Shown here: in pieces, positions 34,195-42,957 of the stretch
How the letters are laid out: each line of letters begins with the position of its first letter
Position numbering within the stretch: position 1 is the stretch's first letter
From: Roseobacter sp.
GTDB taxonomy: Bacteria > Pseudomonadota > Alphaproteobacteria > Rhodobacterales > Rhodobacteraceae
Length of the DNA: 43,134 bases
Assembly (NCBI GenBank): GCA_024636495.1
Contig: JAGXGZ010000058.1
Coordinates: 1-43,134 of the forward strand
Reading direction: 5' to 3'
Made by a program: the position numbers and the translations under genes
The notes under the pieces: generated by a model
The model's database searches: none
What the model saw: the letters and a program-made list of their open reading frames with translations, nothing else
What the model was told of the DNA's origin: nothing

Positions 34195-35943
34195 TCAGTC
34201 TTGGTCATCATAGGGATCGTCGAGCGACAGATCCCGCACGCCAATCGCAGTTTCCTGTGCTTTGGACAAGGACCACCTGACCCGCGTGGCATGGGTCATG
34301 GCACGTCCCGACAGCAATATTTGCAAAGACGCACGCGGTTTCAGGCGGTTGCGTTCCAGATAAACGCTTGGTTCCAATGATAGTTTATGGGTGCCATCGT
34401 GCCTGAACACCCAAATTTCTCCGCTTTTTTGGGCCATCGAAATCGCGGCCCCCCCTAAATCAAGCGTCGCATCCACGTCAGGGTGAAGGTGAAACCGAAT
34501 CTCGAACGGAATGCCTTTTAGCTTTAGCGCGTCCATCTCGCGGTCAAACTGGCGCTTTTCGACATCTTCCATCGCCAACAACATGTCTTCGCCCGCAATG
34601 GCGCGTCCGTCGAATGTCAGCTCGATCGTGCGAGCGTGTGTCAGGCCAAATCCGGCAACATAGCCGTTATGGCCGCCTTGAAACTGGGCCCCGTCGCTGA
34701 CCGAACCAATCTCGACGGGAACATAAGTCGGTCCGTCTATCAGCGCTTCTTGTCCGGTGTGGCGGTCTGGCTCGGTCAACCGGGCGCTGGAATATCCGCC
34801 CAGCGACAACCCCGAATGCGACGGTGTTGCCCGCCCAGCGCGCCGCCATGCTGCGCCAAAAGAAGCACCTGACCCACAATTCACCACCAAAGGACGACGC
34901 CCCGATGTCAACTCAAACGCCAGAGTTGACGCGTGAGCATTAACCGATTCGGCCCCACCGGGAGGCACACTTGCATCAATGATCACGCTTGTCCGTCCGG
35001 CAGAGAGCCGCGCATAGCCCATGGACAAACCATCGGGTTGCTTGGTCTTTACCTTTGCCGTCGACAGCGCGTGATCCAGCCAGCCCTCGGCCCCGCGCCC
35101 GCCGCCATGAAAGCGCGCAAGTCCGCCGTCTGTGTGCCGCAAGGTGCGCAAGGTCGGCGCAATCCGCTCGATCGCGGCCATATGCGCCTTTGGCGTACCA
35201 CGGCCTGCATCGCTTAGCGCGGCGGCGGCCCATGTCAGCAGAGTAAACACCTGCAAAAGCTCTTCGGGATTGCGGGTGGGCAAGCCACCTTGATCGTCGA
35301 TCTGGGCATCACACTCCCGCGCCAGTGCTTTGATCGCCGGGTCGGCCAACGCTTCTTGGCCTTCCAGCGAAAGGCCCGCATAGATCAACCCGGTCAAAGC
35401 CTCAAACCGCGGCAGGCCGGGGGCAGCGGCATGCCAGCGCCGCGACAGAAACGACGTCTGCTCGACCAAAGAACGATAGAATGCGTCGCTTTGATCGTGT
35501 TCGGTCCCGCGCAGCACAAAAAGCGCATGATTGATCCACCGGATCAGCCGCCGTCCGGTTAAATCTGGCGTCCAGCCAATACCGCGCCCTTTGCCGAACT
35601 GACCAATCCACCCCCACAGCCAGAGCTGCGCGGTGTTCCGCGCCTTGATGTCCCCGACGGCGGCCAAATCATCCAGCCATGCAAACCCGTGTAGTTCTTG
35701 CGCGAACTCTTGGTGAGGTGCAGCGATTTCCCATAAATTATTCGCGTCAGTTGCCTGGATCAAGGTGCCCGAAAACAAAAGGTTGCCAGCGACCAGCTGC
35801 CTGCCACGTGCAAATGATCCGATGGTGCGCGGCTCAGGTGACGAGACGAACCCCCTTGCCTGCGCACGGGTTCTGGTTGCGGCACGGGCATGCCAACGGT
35901 TCAAAAAACGCGTCTTTCGCGCGTGAAAACTTGTACTGATCAT
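34195..35943 (-). CDS. Heparinase II/III-like family protein
   Basis: This 582-residue protein has an N-terminal helical toroid domain (about 30-300; [32 protein letters not shown]) and a C-terminal beta-sandwich heparinase II/III domain (about 310-560; [44 protein letters not shown]). The family cleaves uronic-acid polysaccharides by beta-elimination. No signal peptide is evident, so it appears cytoplasmic, which is odd for a polysaccharide lyase. It is conserved between rsmB and purH in Rhodobacteraceae as I recall, so it may have a housekeeping cell-envelope role rather than a nutritional one. Confidence 0.88.
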   Translation of the reverse strand: MISTSFHARKTRFLNRWHARAATRTRAQARGFVSSPEPRTIGSFARGRQLVAGNLLFSGTLIQATDANNLWEIAAPHQEFAQELHGFAWLDDLAAVGDIKARNTAQLWLWGWIGQFGKGRGIGWTPDLTGRRLIRWINHALFVLRGTEHDQSDAFYRSLVEQTSFLSRRWHAAAPGLPRFEALTGLIYAGLSLEGQEALADPAIKALARECDAQIDDQGGLPTRNPEELLQVFTLLTWAAAALSDAGRGTPKAHMAAIERIAPTLRTLRHTDGGLARFHGGGRGAEGWLDHALSTAKVKTKQPDGLSMGYARLSAGRTSVIIDASVPPGGAESVNAHASTLAFELTSGRRPLVVNCGSGASFGAAWRRAGRATPSHSGLSLGGYSSARLTEPDRHTGQEALIDGPTYVPVEIGSVSDGAQFQGGHNGYVAGFGLTHARTIELTFDGRAIAGEDMLLAMEDVEKRQFDREMDALKLKGIPFEIRFHLHPDVDATLDLGGAAISMAQKSGEIWVFRHDGTHKLSLEPSVYLERNRLKPRASLQILLSGRAMTHATRVRWSLSKAQETAIGVRDLSLDDPYDDQD

Positions 35944-36035
35944 GCGGCTGCCCTTGTACGCTCTGGTGGCGTTTAGAAAACCATACTCTTAGATCGCGCC
36001 CAAGTCACCGCATTTTGGCTGGCAAAAAGCGCAAC

Positions 36036-36052
36036 CTTGAACTTTTTTCAAG
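36036..36052 (-). terminator. Weak hairpin after rsmB
   Basis: CTTGAA (36036-36041) and TTCAAG (36047-36052) are complementary around five bases, seven bases past the rsmB stop. The minus strand continues GTTGCGCTTTTTG. The stem is short and A/T-rich, so only partial termination before the heparinase-like gene seems likely. Confidence 0.35.
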
Positions 36053-36058
36053 ATTACT

Positions 36059-37330
36059 TCAGCCCGATTTGCGCAAACAGGCGATGTAAAAACCATCCAT
36101 CCCGCCAAGGTCGGGCCAATAGTCCGGTCGCAAACGCAGCCCGCCTTCCGAACTGATCCACGCAGGATCAACCCCGGGAATATCCAGCGCACTTCTGTCG
36201 ACGGTCATGTCTGAATGACGCTCTAGCGCTTCGTCTACTTGCACTTCGCCCTCGTCAGGCAGCAACGAACAAGTGCAAAAAACCAAACGGCCACCGGGGT
36301 TTAACAAAGACCACGCATGGTCAATCAGCTCGGCTTGCAGTTCAATCAGATCACCGAATTCGGAACCGTCTTTTGCATAGGGCAAGTCGGGATGACGTCG
36401 GATCGTTCCCGTCGCAGAGCAAGGCGCATCAAGCACAATGGCATCAAACTGCCCTTCAAATTCCCGCGCATCGACCACGACCACCTTGGCAGGCAAATGG
36501 ACGCGGGCGAGGTTTTCGCGCACCCGCTGCATGCGTGGCTTTGAGCTGTCAACGGCTGTCACCTGCGCGCCGGCAGCGGCCAATTGCATCGTTTTACCCC
36601 CCGGTGCGGCACAAAGATCCAGCACAGCCTCGCCTTTTTGGGGGGCCAATATCTTAACCGGTAAAGCGGCGGCGGCGTCCTGCACCCACCAGTCGCCTTC
36701 GGCAAAGCCAGGCATGGTCGTGACCTGACCAGCGTCTGCCACACGCACCGACCCGGTGGGCAGGACGATACCACCAACAGCTTCGGCCAACGCGGCAGGA
36801 TCTTTTCTGGCGCTAAGATCAAGCGGCGCACCTGCGAAATGAGCCGCCTCGATTGCGGCTATGGCATCAGCGCCCCATGCTTCAGACAGCGGGCCACGCA
36901 GCCATTTGGGCAGGCGTGGGGATCGCAATGCGGCCCAGGCCTCTGGTCCATCGGTCGCAATTTTGCGCAGCACCGCATTGGTCAACCCCTTGAGGTGTCC
37001 CAGCTTCTTGTGGCTTCCCACCAGTTCAACCATCGCATTCACCACGCCGTGCGCAGCCCCGCCTTGGCACAGCTCTATCGTTCCGACGCGCAGCACATTG
37101 CGCACTGTCATGGGTGGATTCTTGGAAAGGTGCTTTTGCAAAAGCCGATCTGCGCGTTCCATGCCGCGCAAAGTATCAAGTGCAAGGCGTTGCGCACGGG
37201 CGCGGTCATCCGGGGGCAACTTTTCCAGCGCACCTGCGGCCAGCAGCTCGGACATCAGGCTCTCTTCTTCAAGGATCATATCAAGAAGATAAACCGCACT
37301 TCTGCGGGCCTGAACGCCGGTATCTGACAT
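36059..37330 (-). CDS. rsmB: RsmB-type 16S rRNA (cytosine-C5) methyltransferase
   Basis: This 423-residue enzyme has an N-terminal NusB-like RNA-binding domain (1-130; VRNVLRVGTIELCQGGAAHGVVNAMVEL) and a C-terminal SAM-dependent methyltransferase. SAM-binding is seen in VLDLCAAPGGKTMQLA. The two catalytic cysteines are in DAPCSATGTIRRHPDL (motif IV) and FCTCSLLPDEGE (motif VI). The expected product is m5C967 in 16S rRNA. It heads the minus-strand series toward purH and is divergent from the SDHAF4-like gene. Confidence 0.92.
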   Translation of the reverse strand: MSDTGVQARRSAVYLLDMILEEESLMSELLAAGALEKLPPDDRARAQRLALDTLRGMERADRLLQKHLSKNPPMTVRNVLRVGTIELCQGGAAHGVVNAMVELVGSHKKLGHLKGLTNAVLRKIATDGPEAWAALRSPRLPKWLRGPLSEAWGADAIAAIEAAHFAGAPLDLSARKDPAALAEAVGGIVLPTGSVRVADAGQVTTMPGFAEGDWWVQDAAAALPVKILAPQKGEAVLDLCAAPGGKTMQLAAAGAQVTAVDSSKPRMQRVRENLARVHLPAKVVVVDAREFEGQFDAIVLDAPCSATGTIRRHPDLPYAKDGSEFGDLIELQAELIDHAWSLLNPGGRLVFCTCSLLPDEGEVQVDEALERHSDMTVDRSALDIPGVDPAWISSEGGLRLRPDYWPDLGGMDGFYIACLRKSG

Positions 37331-37359
37331 GCGAAACGCTTTCTCACTTGGTGCTTGGG

Positions 37360-37387
37360 TTGTCTGAGCTTGGTTCCGGCGTATATC
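37360..37387 (+). promoter_or_regulatory. Sigma-70-type promoter for the SDHAF4-like gene
   Basis: TTGTCT (37360-37365) and TATATC (37382-37387) are 16 bases apart. Transcription would start near 37394, giving a leader of about 22 bases that contains AGAGGATGAG before ATG 37416. Confidence 0.5.
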
Positions 37388-37415
37388 AAGGGGACCGTAG
37401 CCTCAAGAGGATGAG

Positions 37416-37697
37416 ATGATGACCGAAGCAGGCAAACCACCGATGCCCAGCCCCCCCCATGATCCCCAACCGATCCCTGAACCCGGACCGGATCTGCCAC
37501 CGCAGCCCACGCCCGGACCAAAACCGATGATCACACAAGATCTACCGCCCGCAGCAATGCGGGCCTTGGCCGAGGCCGAGGAACGGCGAAAAAAGGCAAG
37601 TCAGCTAGACTTGCCGCCCGAACTAGGCGGCAGAGAAGGGCCCGAACCCGTGCGATACGGAGATTGGGAGAAAAAAGGCATCGCTGTAGATTTTTAG
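37416..37697 (+). CDS. DUF1674/SDHAF4-like succinate dehydrogenase assembly factor
   Basis: This 93-residue protein has a long proline-rich N-terminus (residues 8-43) and the conserved C-terminal DUF1674 block GGREGPEPVRYGDWEKKG, ending in AVDF. In mitochondria SDHAF4 binds flavinated SdhA and protects it before complex assembly. Bacterial members are assumed to do the same in the cytoplasm. The ATG could be 37416 or 37419. It is a single gene between divergent rsmB and a convergent small secreted protein. Confidence 0.87.
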   Translation: MMTEAGKPPMPSPPHDPQPIPEPGPDLPPQPTPGPKPMITQDLPPAAMRALAEAEERRKKASQLDLPPELGGREGPEPVRYGDWEKKGIAVDF

Positions 37698-37742
37698 ATG
37701 GTAGACAGATGCTTAATTGAAGGGGTCAGATAGAGGCGTCAG

Positions 37743-38099
37743 TCAGCGCAAGGTAAAATCAGCAGATTGCCCGGCACCCTTGTCAGAGGTAAATCGAATT
37801 TTTCCGCCGTTTAGAGTGACCTCTTGGCAATTGTAGCCCAGATCATCTCCACCCCACTCAAGGCTTCGGCAAAAATAGCCGTCTTTCCAAGACCAACTGC
37901 CGGAAATCTCCCAAACGGCACCGGTTCCGGAAATACCGCCAGCAGGGGTCACACTCAGCTCAACCAAAGGCCGTTTTAGCTTTTTGCCATCGATCGCGGA
38001 CACGAAAGCGGCCTGACTTTCGACTTTTTGAAATTCCGCAAAAGCAGCCTGAGACATCGCTAAAACGCTTGCGCAGGCAATGATAATCACTTTTTTCAT
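37743..38099 (-). CDS. Small secreted protein of unknown function, often mislabelled dihydrodipicolinate reductase
   Basis: This 118-residue protein has a clear signal peptide (residues 1-21, ending AFA). The mature part is about 97 residues and beta-rich: FVSAIDGKKLKRPLVELSV, WEISGSWSWKDGYFCRSL, LGYNCQEVTLNGGKIRFTS. Two cysteines (in YFCRSL and YNCQE) may form a periplasmic disulfide. I recall close relatives in Rhodobacteraceae databases named dihydrodipicolinate reductase. It has no NADPH or substrate motif, and the name probably leaked from the neighbouring dapB. No function can be assigned. Confidence 0.8.
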   Translation of the reverse strand: MKKVIIIACASVLAMSQAAFAEFQKVESQAAFVSAIDGKKLKRPLVELSVTPAGGISGTGAVWEISGSWSWKDGYFCRSLEWGGDDLGYNCQEVTLNGGKIRFTSDKGAGQSADFTLR

Positions 38100-38121
38100 C
38101 TTGAACTCCTGTCTCGTTGCT

Positions 38122-38160
38122 TAATGAAACTACGCCCTACGTGTTAAAATAGTTTCATTA
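38122..38160. promoter_or_regulatory. Perfect 11-bp inverted repeat upstream of the small secreted protein
   Basis: TAATGAAACTA (38122-38132) and TAGTTTCATTA (38150-38160) are exact complements with a 17-base spacer. The dyad lies 23 bases above the ATG of the secreted protein and 35 bases past the dapB stop. The A/T-rich, widely spaced symmetry looks more like a two-site operator than a terminator, though RNA pairing after dapB is possible. Confidence 0.55.
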
Positions 38161-38195
38161 TGCCTCAAGAAAAGCGTTCGCCTGCCATCTTGGTT

Positions 38196-39011
38196 TCAGT
38201 CGTTCAGGCCCAACACATCCAGCATATCATATTGGCCCGGTGTTTGGCCCTGCCCCCAAAGCGCCGCCTTGATGGCCCCGCGCGCAAAGACCGCCCGATC
38301 AGACGCGATATGGCGCAAAATGATCCGCTCGCCTGCCGCCGCAAACAGCACATCGTGTTCGCCCACGATGTCGCCGCCGCGGATGGCGGTAAAGCCGATA
38401 TCGCCGCGCTTGCGAGCGCCCGTGATGCCGTCGCGGCCTCGGTCAGAGACATCGCCCAACGCGACCCCACGCCCTTGGGCAGCAGCCTCGCCCAGCATCA
38501 GCGCGGTGCCAGAGGGCGCATCGACCTTCTGGTTGTGATGCGACTCTATGATCTCGATATCAAAATCGTCGTCCAAGGCCGCCGCAACCCGCTTTGTCAG
38601 TTGTGTCAACAGGTTGACCCCCAGGCTCATGTTGCCCGCGCGCACGATCACGGCGTGGCGTGCCGCAGGCTCTAGCGAGGAAATTTGGGCGTCCGACATT
38701 CCGGTTGTGCCGATCACGTGAACCGCACGGGCCTGCGCTGCGAGCGCTGCAAATTCCAATGTGGCCTCGGGTGCGGTAAAGTCGATCACAGCTTGCGCAG
38801 GAGCAATTGCTTCTAGCGGGTCGTCTGTGACGATGACGCCCAAAGCGCCACCGCCCATGGCGATTCCTACATCCTGACCAACCCAAGGGTGCCCCGGACG
38901 TTCAATCGCGCCAACCAAGCGAACGCGGTTATTGGCAGAAACCTGCCCAATCAACATCTGGCCCATACGGCCCGAAGCCCCTGTAATTGTTACACCCGGT
39001 GTATCGCTCAT
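38196..39011 (-). CDS. dapB: 4-Hydroxy-tetrahydrodipicolinate reductase
   Basis: This 271-residue cytoplasmic enzyme of the diaminopimelate/lysine pathway has the cofactor motif [13 protein letters not shown] at residues 7-19, the IDFTAPEA block and the active-site motif [16 protein letters not shown] with the catalytic His pair and Lys. The length is normal. I start at ATG 39011, preceded by AAGGAG; a longer frame begins 17 residues earlier without homology. It is divergent from rbfA. Confidence 0.97.
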   Translation of the reverse strand: MSDTPGVTITGASGRMGQMLIGQVSANNRVRLVGAIERPGHPWVGQDVGIAMGGGALGVIVTDDPLEAIAPAQAVIDFTAPEATLEFAALAAQARAVHVIGTTGMSDAQISSLEPAARHAVIVRAGNMSLGVNLLTQLTKRVAAALDDDFDIEIIESHHNQKVDAPSGTALMLGEAAAQGRGVALGDVSDRGRDGITGARKRGDIGFTAIRGGDIVGEHDVLFAAAGERIILRHIASDRAVFARGAIKAALWGQGQTPGQYDMLDVLGLND

Positions 39012-39090
39012 GCTGTGCTCCTTTTTCATGCGTGGTTTAGCGTGTCGCGATCCGCTTGGCAAAACCTCAGCAACCCCTTAGATGAAGCCT

Positions 39091-39510
39091 ATGGCAAAGA
39101 ACAAGACACACGAGGGCGCAGGCCCTACTCAACGGCAACTGCGCGTCGGCGAAACCATTCGCCGCGCCTTGTCAGATGTTCTGGCGCGGGGCGATGTCCA
39201 CGATCCGGAACTCAACCGACTGTCGATCACGGTGGGCGAAGTGCGCGCGTCCTCTGATCTTAAGATCGCAACAGCCTTTGTTCTGCCCTTGGGCGGCGAA
39301 GGACGCGAGGACGTGCTGAAGCTTTTAGCGCGCAACAAGGGCGAATTGCGGCGTCAGCTTTCGAAAAAGCTAGTGCTGAAATTTGCGCCCGATCTTCGGT
39401 TTCAACTAGACGAGACATTCGACCGCATGGACGAAACCCGCCGCATGCTCGCCCAAGACGCCGTGCGTCGTGACACAGCCGCATCGGGCGCAGACCCCGA
39501 AGAGATATGA
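39091..39510 (+). CDS. rbfA: Ribosome-binding factor A
   Basis: This 139-residue 30S maturation factor starts [20 protein letters not shown]. Family features are [46 protein letters not shown] and [16 protein letters not shown]. An in-frame ATG at 39082 would add three residues. I prefer 39091, because relatives begin MAKN and because a possible promoter (TTGGCA 39056, TTAGAT 39078) would place the transcript start at about 39090, a nearly leaderless message. The stop overlaps the next ATG. In most bacteria rbfA precedes truB directly; here one gene intervenes. Confidence 0.95.
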   Translation: MAKNKTHEGAGPTQRQLRVGETIRRALSDVLARGDVHDPELNRLSITVGEVRASSDLKIATAFVLPLGGEGREDVLKLLARNKGELRRQLSKKLVLKFAPDLRFQLDETFDRMDETRRMLAQDAVRRDTAASGADPEEI

Positions 39511-40247
39511 CACGCCTGCTGGTCCTTGCAGTGCTGCTGGGACTGGCCAGCGGCAAAGCCAGCGCCGAGACATGTCGCGCCGAGACCTTCAAAAATATTA
39601 GCTATACCGTTTGCGAAGTTGATCTGAAAACAGACCAACTAGCCCTGTTTCTGTATGCCCCTGACGGCAGCCCGTTTGGCTATTTCAACACGCTGCAAAA
39701 CGCGCTGAAAGCACAAGGCAAGAGCTTGGGCTTTGCGATGAACGCGGGCATGTACCACGATGACCGCGCGCCGGTTGGGTATTATCTGGAAAATGGTAAA
39801 GAATTTCAGCGGGTGATCAACAGCGACGGGCCGGGCAACTTTGGCCTGCTTCCGAACGGCGTGCTATGTCTGCGCCCGGCGCGTGCCGATGTGATGGAAA
39901 CCGAACGGTTTTTACGCGAAGCACCCGATTGCACCAGCGCCACACAATCCGGACCTATGCTGGTTATTGATGGCAAACTGCACCCGAAGTTTCTGAAAGA
40001 CGGCACATCCAAATACGTCCGCAACGGTGTGGGGACGTCCGAGGATGGTAAGCGGGCGTATTTTGCAATTTCAGACCAGGTGGTGAACTTTTATGATTTC
40101 GGAGCATTCTTTCGCGATCATCTGAACTTGCCCAACGCCTTATATTTCGACGGCAACATTTCTCGACTGCGGGCACCAGATTTGGCACGCAATGACCTGG
40201 GGTTTAGTCCGCTGGGACCCATTATTGGCGTCGTTAAAGACCAATAA
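39507..40247 (+). CDS. Secreted phosphodiester glycosidase (DUF2233/NAGPA) family protein
   Basis: This 246-residue protein has a signal peptide at residues 1-20 (LASGKASA) and a NAGPA domain: [51 protein letters not shown] and [13 protein letters not shown]. Family members such as the mammalian uncovering enzyme and bacterial relatives hydrolyse sugar phosphodiesters. The ATG overlaps the rbfA stop (ATGA), so an exported hydrolase is co-translated with a ribosome factor. Two Cys lie in the mature N-terminus (TCRAE, VCEVD). The substrate is unknown. Confidence 0.88.
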   Translation: MTRLLVLAVLLGLASGKASAETCRAETFKNISYTVCEVDLKTDQLALFLYAPDGSPFGYFNTLQNALKAQGKSLGFAMNAGMYHDDRAPVGYYLENGKEFQRVINSDGPGNFGLLPNGVLCLRPARADVMETERFLREAPDCTSATQSGPMLVIDGKLHPKFLKDGTSKYVRNGVGTSEDGKRAYFAISDQVVNFYDFGAFFRDHLNLPNALYFDGNISRLRAPDLARNDLGFSPLGPIIGVVKDQ

Positions 40248-40270
40248 GGCCGAACAGGAAGAGTTTTTAT

Positions 40271-40290
40271 GCCTTCGGCGAGGATTTTAG
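40271..40290 (-). repeat. Partial copy of the dispersed intergenic repeat
   Basis: GCCTTCGGCGAGGATTTTAG matches the right half of the CTCGCCGAAGGC variant on the opposite strand, with one deletion in the A/T core. It lies in the 121-base gap between the phosphodiester glycosidase gene and truB. Confidence 0.55.
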
Positions 40291-40368
40291 ACCATTTGGA
40301 ACAACTCGGTCTGGGCTTTTGCGTCTGGCATTTGATAGGACACCTCCAAATCAGATAAGGTTCAAAAG

Positions 40369-41286
40369 ATGGCGCGCAGACGCAAGGGACGGGATATTTC
40401 AGGTTGGCTTGTGGTGGATAAACCCGCCGGCCCAACTTCGACGACCGTGGTTAACAAGGTTCGTTGGGCTTTGAATGCGAACAAGGCTGGCCACGCCGGA
40501 ACGCTTGACCCGGAAGCGACCGGCGTTTTGGCGATTGCATTGGGCGAGGCCACAAAGACTGTTCCCTACATAACCGACGCACTCAAAGCTTATGAATTTA
40601 CGGTCCGGTTGGGCGTGTCAACCAACACCGATGATGCCGAAGGCGAGGTGTTGGAAACAAGCGACCTTCGCCCCGATGATGAGGAGATCAAAGCCGCTTT
40701 GGCCGGCTTTATTGGCGATATCGAACAGGTCCCTCCTCAATTTTCGGCGGTCAAGATAGACGGGCAACGGGCCTACAAGCTTGCCCGCGAAGGCGAAACA
40801 ATGGAGCTGGCAGCGCGCCCGCTTTGGGTTGAAAGCCTGCTGCTGATTGACCGCCCGGATGCGGACCATGTGACGCTTGAAATGGTCTGTGGCAAAGGGG
40901 GCTATGTCAGATCTATTGCACGCGATATGGGGCAAAAGTTAGGGTGCTTCGGGCATGTGCGTGATCTGCGCAGGATCTGGTCAGGTCCATTCGAGGCCAG
41001 CGAAGGCCTAACGATGGAGCAAGTCGAGGCGATGGCCCGGACGGAGGCGCTTGACGCCTATCTGTTGCCCCTTGAGCAGGGCCTTCATGATTTACCAGAG
41101 GTCAAAGCAACCCCAGAGGGGGCAGCCCGCCTGCGCAATGGCAATCCTGGCATGGTCATCGCATCAGGCGTGGAATATGGCGACGAGGCATGGGCGTCTT
41201 ATGAGGGGCGTGCTGTTGCCGTGGGCCGTTTCAAGGCAGGAGAGCTGCATCCCTCACGTGTATTCAACCTTCCGCAAGAGCCTTGA
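40369..41286 (+). CDS. truB: tRNA pseudouridine(55) synthase
   Basis: This 305-residue enzyme makes pseudouridine 55 in the T-loop of tRNAs. The catalytic Asp is D47 in [32 protein letters not shown], the [20 protein letters not shown] block and [15 protein letters not shown] are also conserved. The length is normal. An AAGG lies about ten bases before the ATG. Its stop overlaps the following TTG start as TTGA. Confidence 0.97.
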   Translation: MARRRKGRDISGWLVVDKPAGPTSTTVVNKVRWALNANKAGHAGTLDPEATGVLAIALGEATKTVPYITDALKAYEFTVRLGVSTNTDDAEGEVLETSDLRPDDEEIKAALAGFIGDIEQVPPQFSAVKIDGQRAYKLAREGETMELAARPLWVESLLLIDRPDADHVTLEMVCGKGGYVRSIARDMGQKLGCFGHVRDLRRIWSGPFEASEGLTMEQVEAMARTEALDAYLLPLEQGLHDLPEVKATPEGAARLRNGNPGMVIASGVEYGDEAWASYEGRAVAVGRFKAGELHPSRVFNLPQEP

Positions 41287-41792
41287 TCACGAGACATCAC
41301 AGCAATGGGGATGCGAACTCGACCGCCGTTTATTCAGACTGCGAGAAATACCGCTACAGCCTGACGCGAAGCTGGGATTCGTCGGGCAAAAAAGTCGTGT
41401 TCGTAATGCTGAATCCGTCGAAAGCGACCGAAGTCCAGAACGATCCCACAGTCGAGCGGTGCGAACGACGTGCGCGCGCTTTGGGGTTCGGGGCGTTTCA
41501 GGTTACCAACATATTTGCATGGCGCGAAACCAACCCAAACCTGATGCGTAAAGCGATCGATCCCGTAGGCCCTGACAATGACGCAGTTCTGACGTTTGCA
41601 GCCGCGTGGGCAGACAGCGTCATTGCCGCTTGGGGAACACATGGAGCCCACCTGGATCGTGGGATAGCGGTCGAAGCACTGCTTAGGGGAAACCGGGCAC
41701 CGATTTACCATCTTGGGCTCTCAAAAGCCGGGCATCCGAAACATCCACTATATATTGCTTACGCCCAGCAGCCTATTCCATGGTCAGATTAG
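41283..41792 (+). CDS. DUF1643 domain-containing protein, TTG start
   Basis: This 169-residue protein matches DUF1643: [67 protein letters not shown] and [17 protein letters not shown]. The strongly conserved D/N-P and C-R-R residues suggest an enzyme, but no activity is established. The start is a TTG at 41283 that overlaps the truB TGA. It is supported because related proteins begin MITR and no in-frame ATG lies near. It is co-transcribed with truB; some relatives occur near phage or defence genes, so its normal context is variable. Confidence 0.87.
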   Translation: MITRHHSNGDANSTAVYSDCEKYRYSLTRSWDSSGKKVVFVMLNPSKATEVQNDPTVERCERRARALGFGAFQVTNIFAWRETNPNLMRKAIDPVGPDNDAVLTFAAAWADSVIAAWGTHGAHLDRGIAVEALLRGNRAPIYHLGLSKAGHPKHPLYIAYAQQPIPWSD

Positions 41793-41806
41793 GCTGGTGT
41801 TAACTG

Positions 41807-41824
41807 AAAACCACTTATGGTTTT
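41807..41824 (+). terminator. Hairpin after the DUF1643 gene
   Basis: AAAACCA (41807-41813) and TGGTTTT (41818-41824) form a perfect 7-bp stem with a CTTA loop, 15 bases past the stop. The stem ends in TTTT, so it could act as a modest intrinsic terminator separating truB-DUF1643 from the RTX gene. Confidence 0.5.
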
Positions 41825-41852
41825 GACCTGAGCCGAGAAAAAGGCGTATCGT
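41823..41852 (+). promoter_or_regulatory. Sigma-70-type promoter for the RTX gene
   Basis: TTGACC (41823-41828) and TATCGT (41847-41852) are 18 bases apart. The -35 box overlaps the end of the preceding hairpin. The transcript would start near 41859, which argues against the TTG at 41858 as a translation start and for ATG 41903. Confidence 0.5.
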
Positions 41853-41902
41853 TTCTATTGGGTGATGCGTCTTGGGCGGGTCAATTAGAGTGGAATTCTG
41901 CA

Positions 41903-42871
41903 ATGTTGTTTTTGGCCGGCTTAATGGGATTGATGGCAGTTGGGGCCGTGGCCTTTGTCGATATCGGGTCGGACGACGATGACGATGACGACAACCTTTT
42001 GATAGATGATACTGGTCGGATTGCGGGTCAAATCATTTCCGGAACCGATCAGTCCGATTATCTTGAGGGGGCATCGGGTGATGACCAGATCGGTGGCGGT
42101 GCAGGCGACGATCTGATCAATGGCAACGACGGCGACGATTACGCCCGTGGCGATGCTGGCAATGATACGGTCAACGGCGGGGCAGGCAATGATGACCTTC
42201 ATGGCAATGACGGTGGTGACGAAATTGAGGGCGGAACCCAGGATGACAACCTTACCGGTCACAATGACAACGATGTTTTAAGGGGCGATTCCGGCAATGA
42301 TTCGCTGAATGGGTCTGCCGGGGATGATGCCTTGTTTGGCGACGATGGTGACGATGCGCTGATGGGCGGCCTTGGGAACGATATCTTGACAGGCGGGCGT
42401 GGCGCAGACGCCTTGTTTGGTGGTTGGGGCGATGATCTGATCATCGGGGTAGAGGACGATCCGGAATCAATCGGTATAACGGACGAAGATGGTGCTGATT
42501 TTCTGAATGGCGGCGGTGGTGACGATACGATTGTCGCTGGCCAAAACGATACGGTTACGGCAGGTGACGGCGCTGACAACATCATCTTTGGTGATTGGAT
42601 TACCGCTGGAAACGCTACAATCATCGAAGATTATAAAGCCGAAAATGACAGTCTGCTTTTTGTTTGGGACGATAGCAAAGCGGATAGCCAAGAACCTGAA
42701 ATCACTGTTGATCCAGATCCGGACAATCCAAATCAAACATTCGTCCGTATGGATGGCAGTATTGTGGCTAATGTCAAAAGTAGCGATGCGGTAACCGCCG
42801 CCGATATTTCAATTGTACCACTCAGCTCGGCCATTGCCGCGGGGCTGGCATTTACATCTGCCTGGGTGTGA
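41903..42871 (+). CDS. Membrane-anchored RTX-type calcium-binding protein
   Basis: This 322-residue acidic protein starts with one hydrophobic segment (residues 1-20), followed by seven consecutive Asp residues (24-30). A block of about 14 glycine- and aspartate-rich nonapeptides follows (47-230; for example GGAGDDLINGNDGDD, GGLGNDILTGGRGADALFG), which form Ca2+-binding beta-rolls. The C-terminus (235-322) has IIEDYKAENDSLLFVWDD, like the closing region of roseobacter RTX proteins. It has no toxin, protease or lipase domain. No type I secretion genes adjoin it. Several GGxGxDxxx repeats are degenerate. The function is unknown; it is probably surface or periplasmic. Confidence 0.88.
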   Translation: MLFLAGLMGLMAVGAVAFVDIGSDDDDDDDNLLIDDTGRIAGQIISGTDQSDYLEGASGDDQIGGGAGDDLINGNDGDDYARGDAGNDTVNGGAGNDDLHGNDGGDEIEGGTQDDNLTGHNDNDVLRGDSGNDSLNGSAGDDALFGDDGDDALMGGLGNDILTGGRGADALFGGWGDDLIIGVEDDPESIGITDEDGADFLNGGGGDDTIVAGQNDTVTAGDGADNIIFGDWITAGNATIIEDYKAENDSLLFVWDDSKADSQEPEITVDPDPDNPNQTFVRMDGSIVANVKSSDAVTAADISIVPLSSAIAAGLAFTSAWV

Positions 42872-42922
42872 CCCGTATAAAACCGATGCAGAGGTTTCAG
42901 TGAACATCTGAGAAATAACTCT

Positions 42923-42951
42923 TTGCCAAAAGCTTCAATCTTTCCTATATG
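42923..42951 (+). promoter_or_regulatory. Sigma-70-type promoter of rpsO
   Basis: TTGCCA (42923-42928) and TATATG (42946-42951) are separated by 17 bases. Transcription would begin near 42958 and produce a leader of about 100 bases before the rpsO ATG. Confidence 0.6.
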
Positions 42952-42957
42952 CTGCCA

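Noticed and set aside
32849..34213. A 454-codon plus-strand open frame opposite purH
   Set aside because: It is antisense to the conserved purH gene; the composition is that of a shadow frame.
41858..41902. TTG 41858 as the start of the RTX protein
   Set aside because: It coincides with the predicted transcript start, has no ribosome site and would put polar residues before the hydrophobic segment; ATG 41903 fits better.
42040..42600. Tandem DNA repeat or CRISPR-like array
   Set aside because: The periodicity is the RTX nonapeptide coding pattern; the units vary in sequence and are translated.
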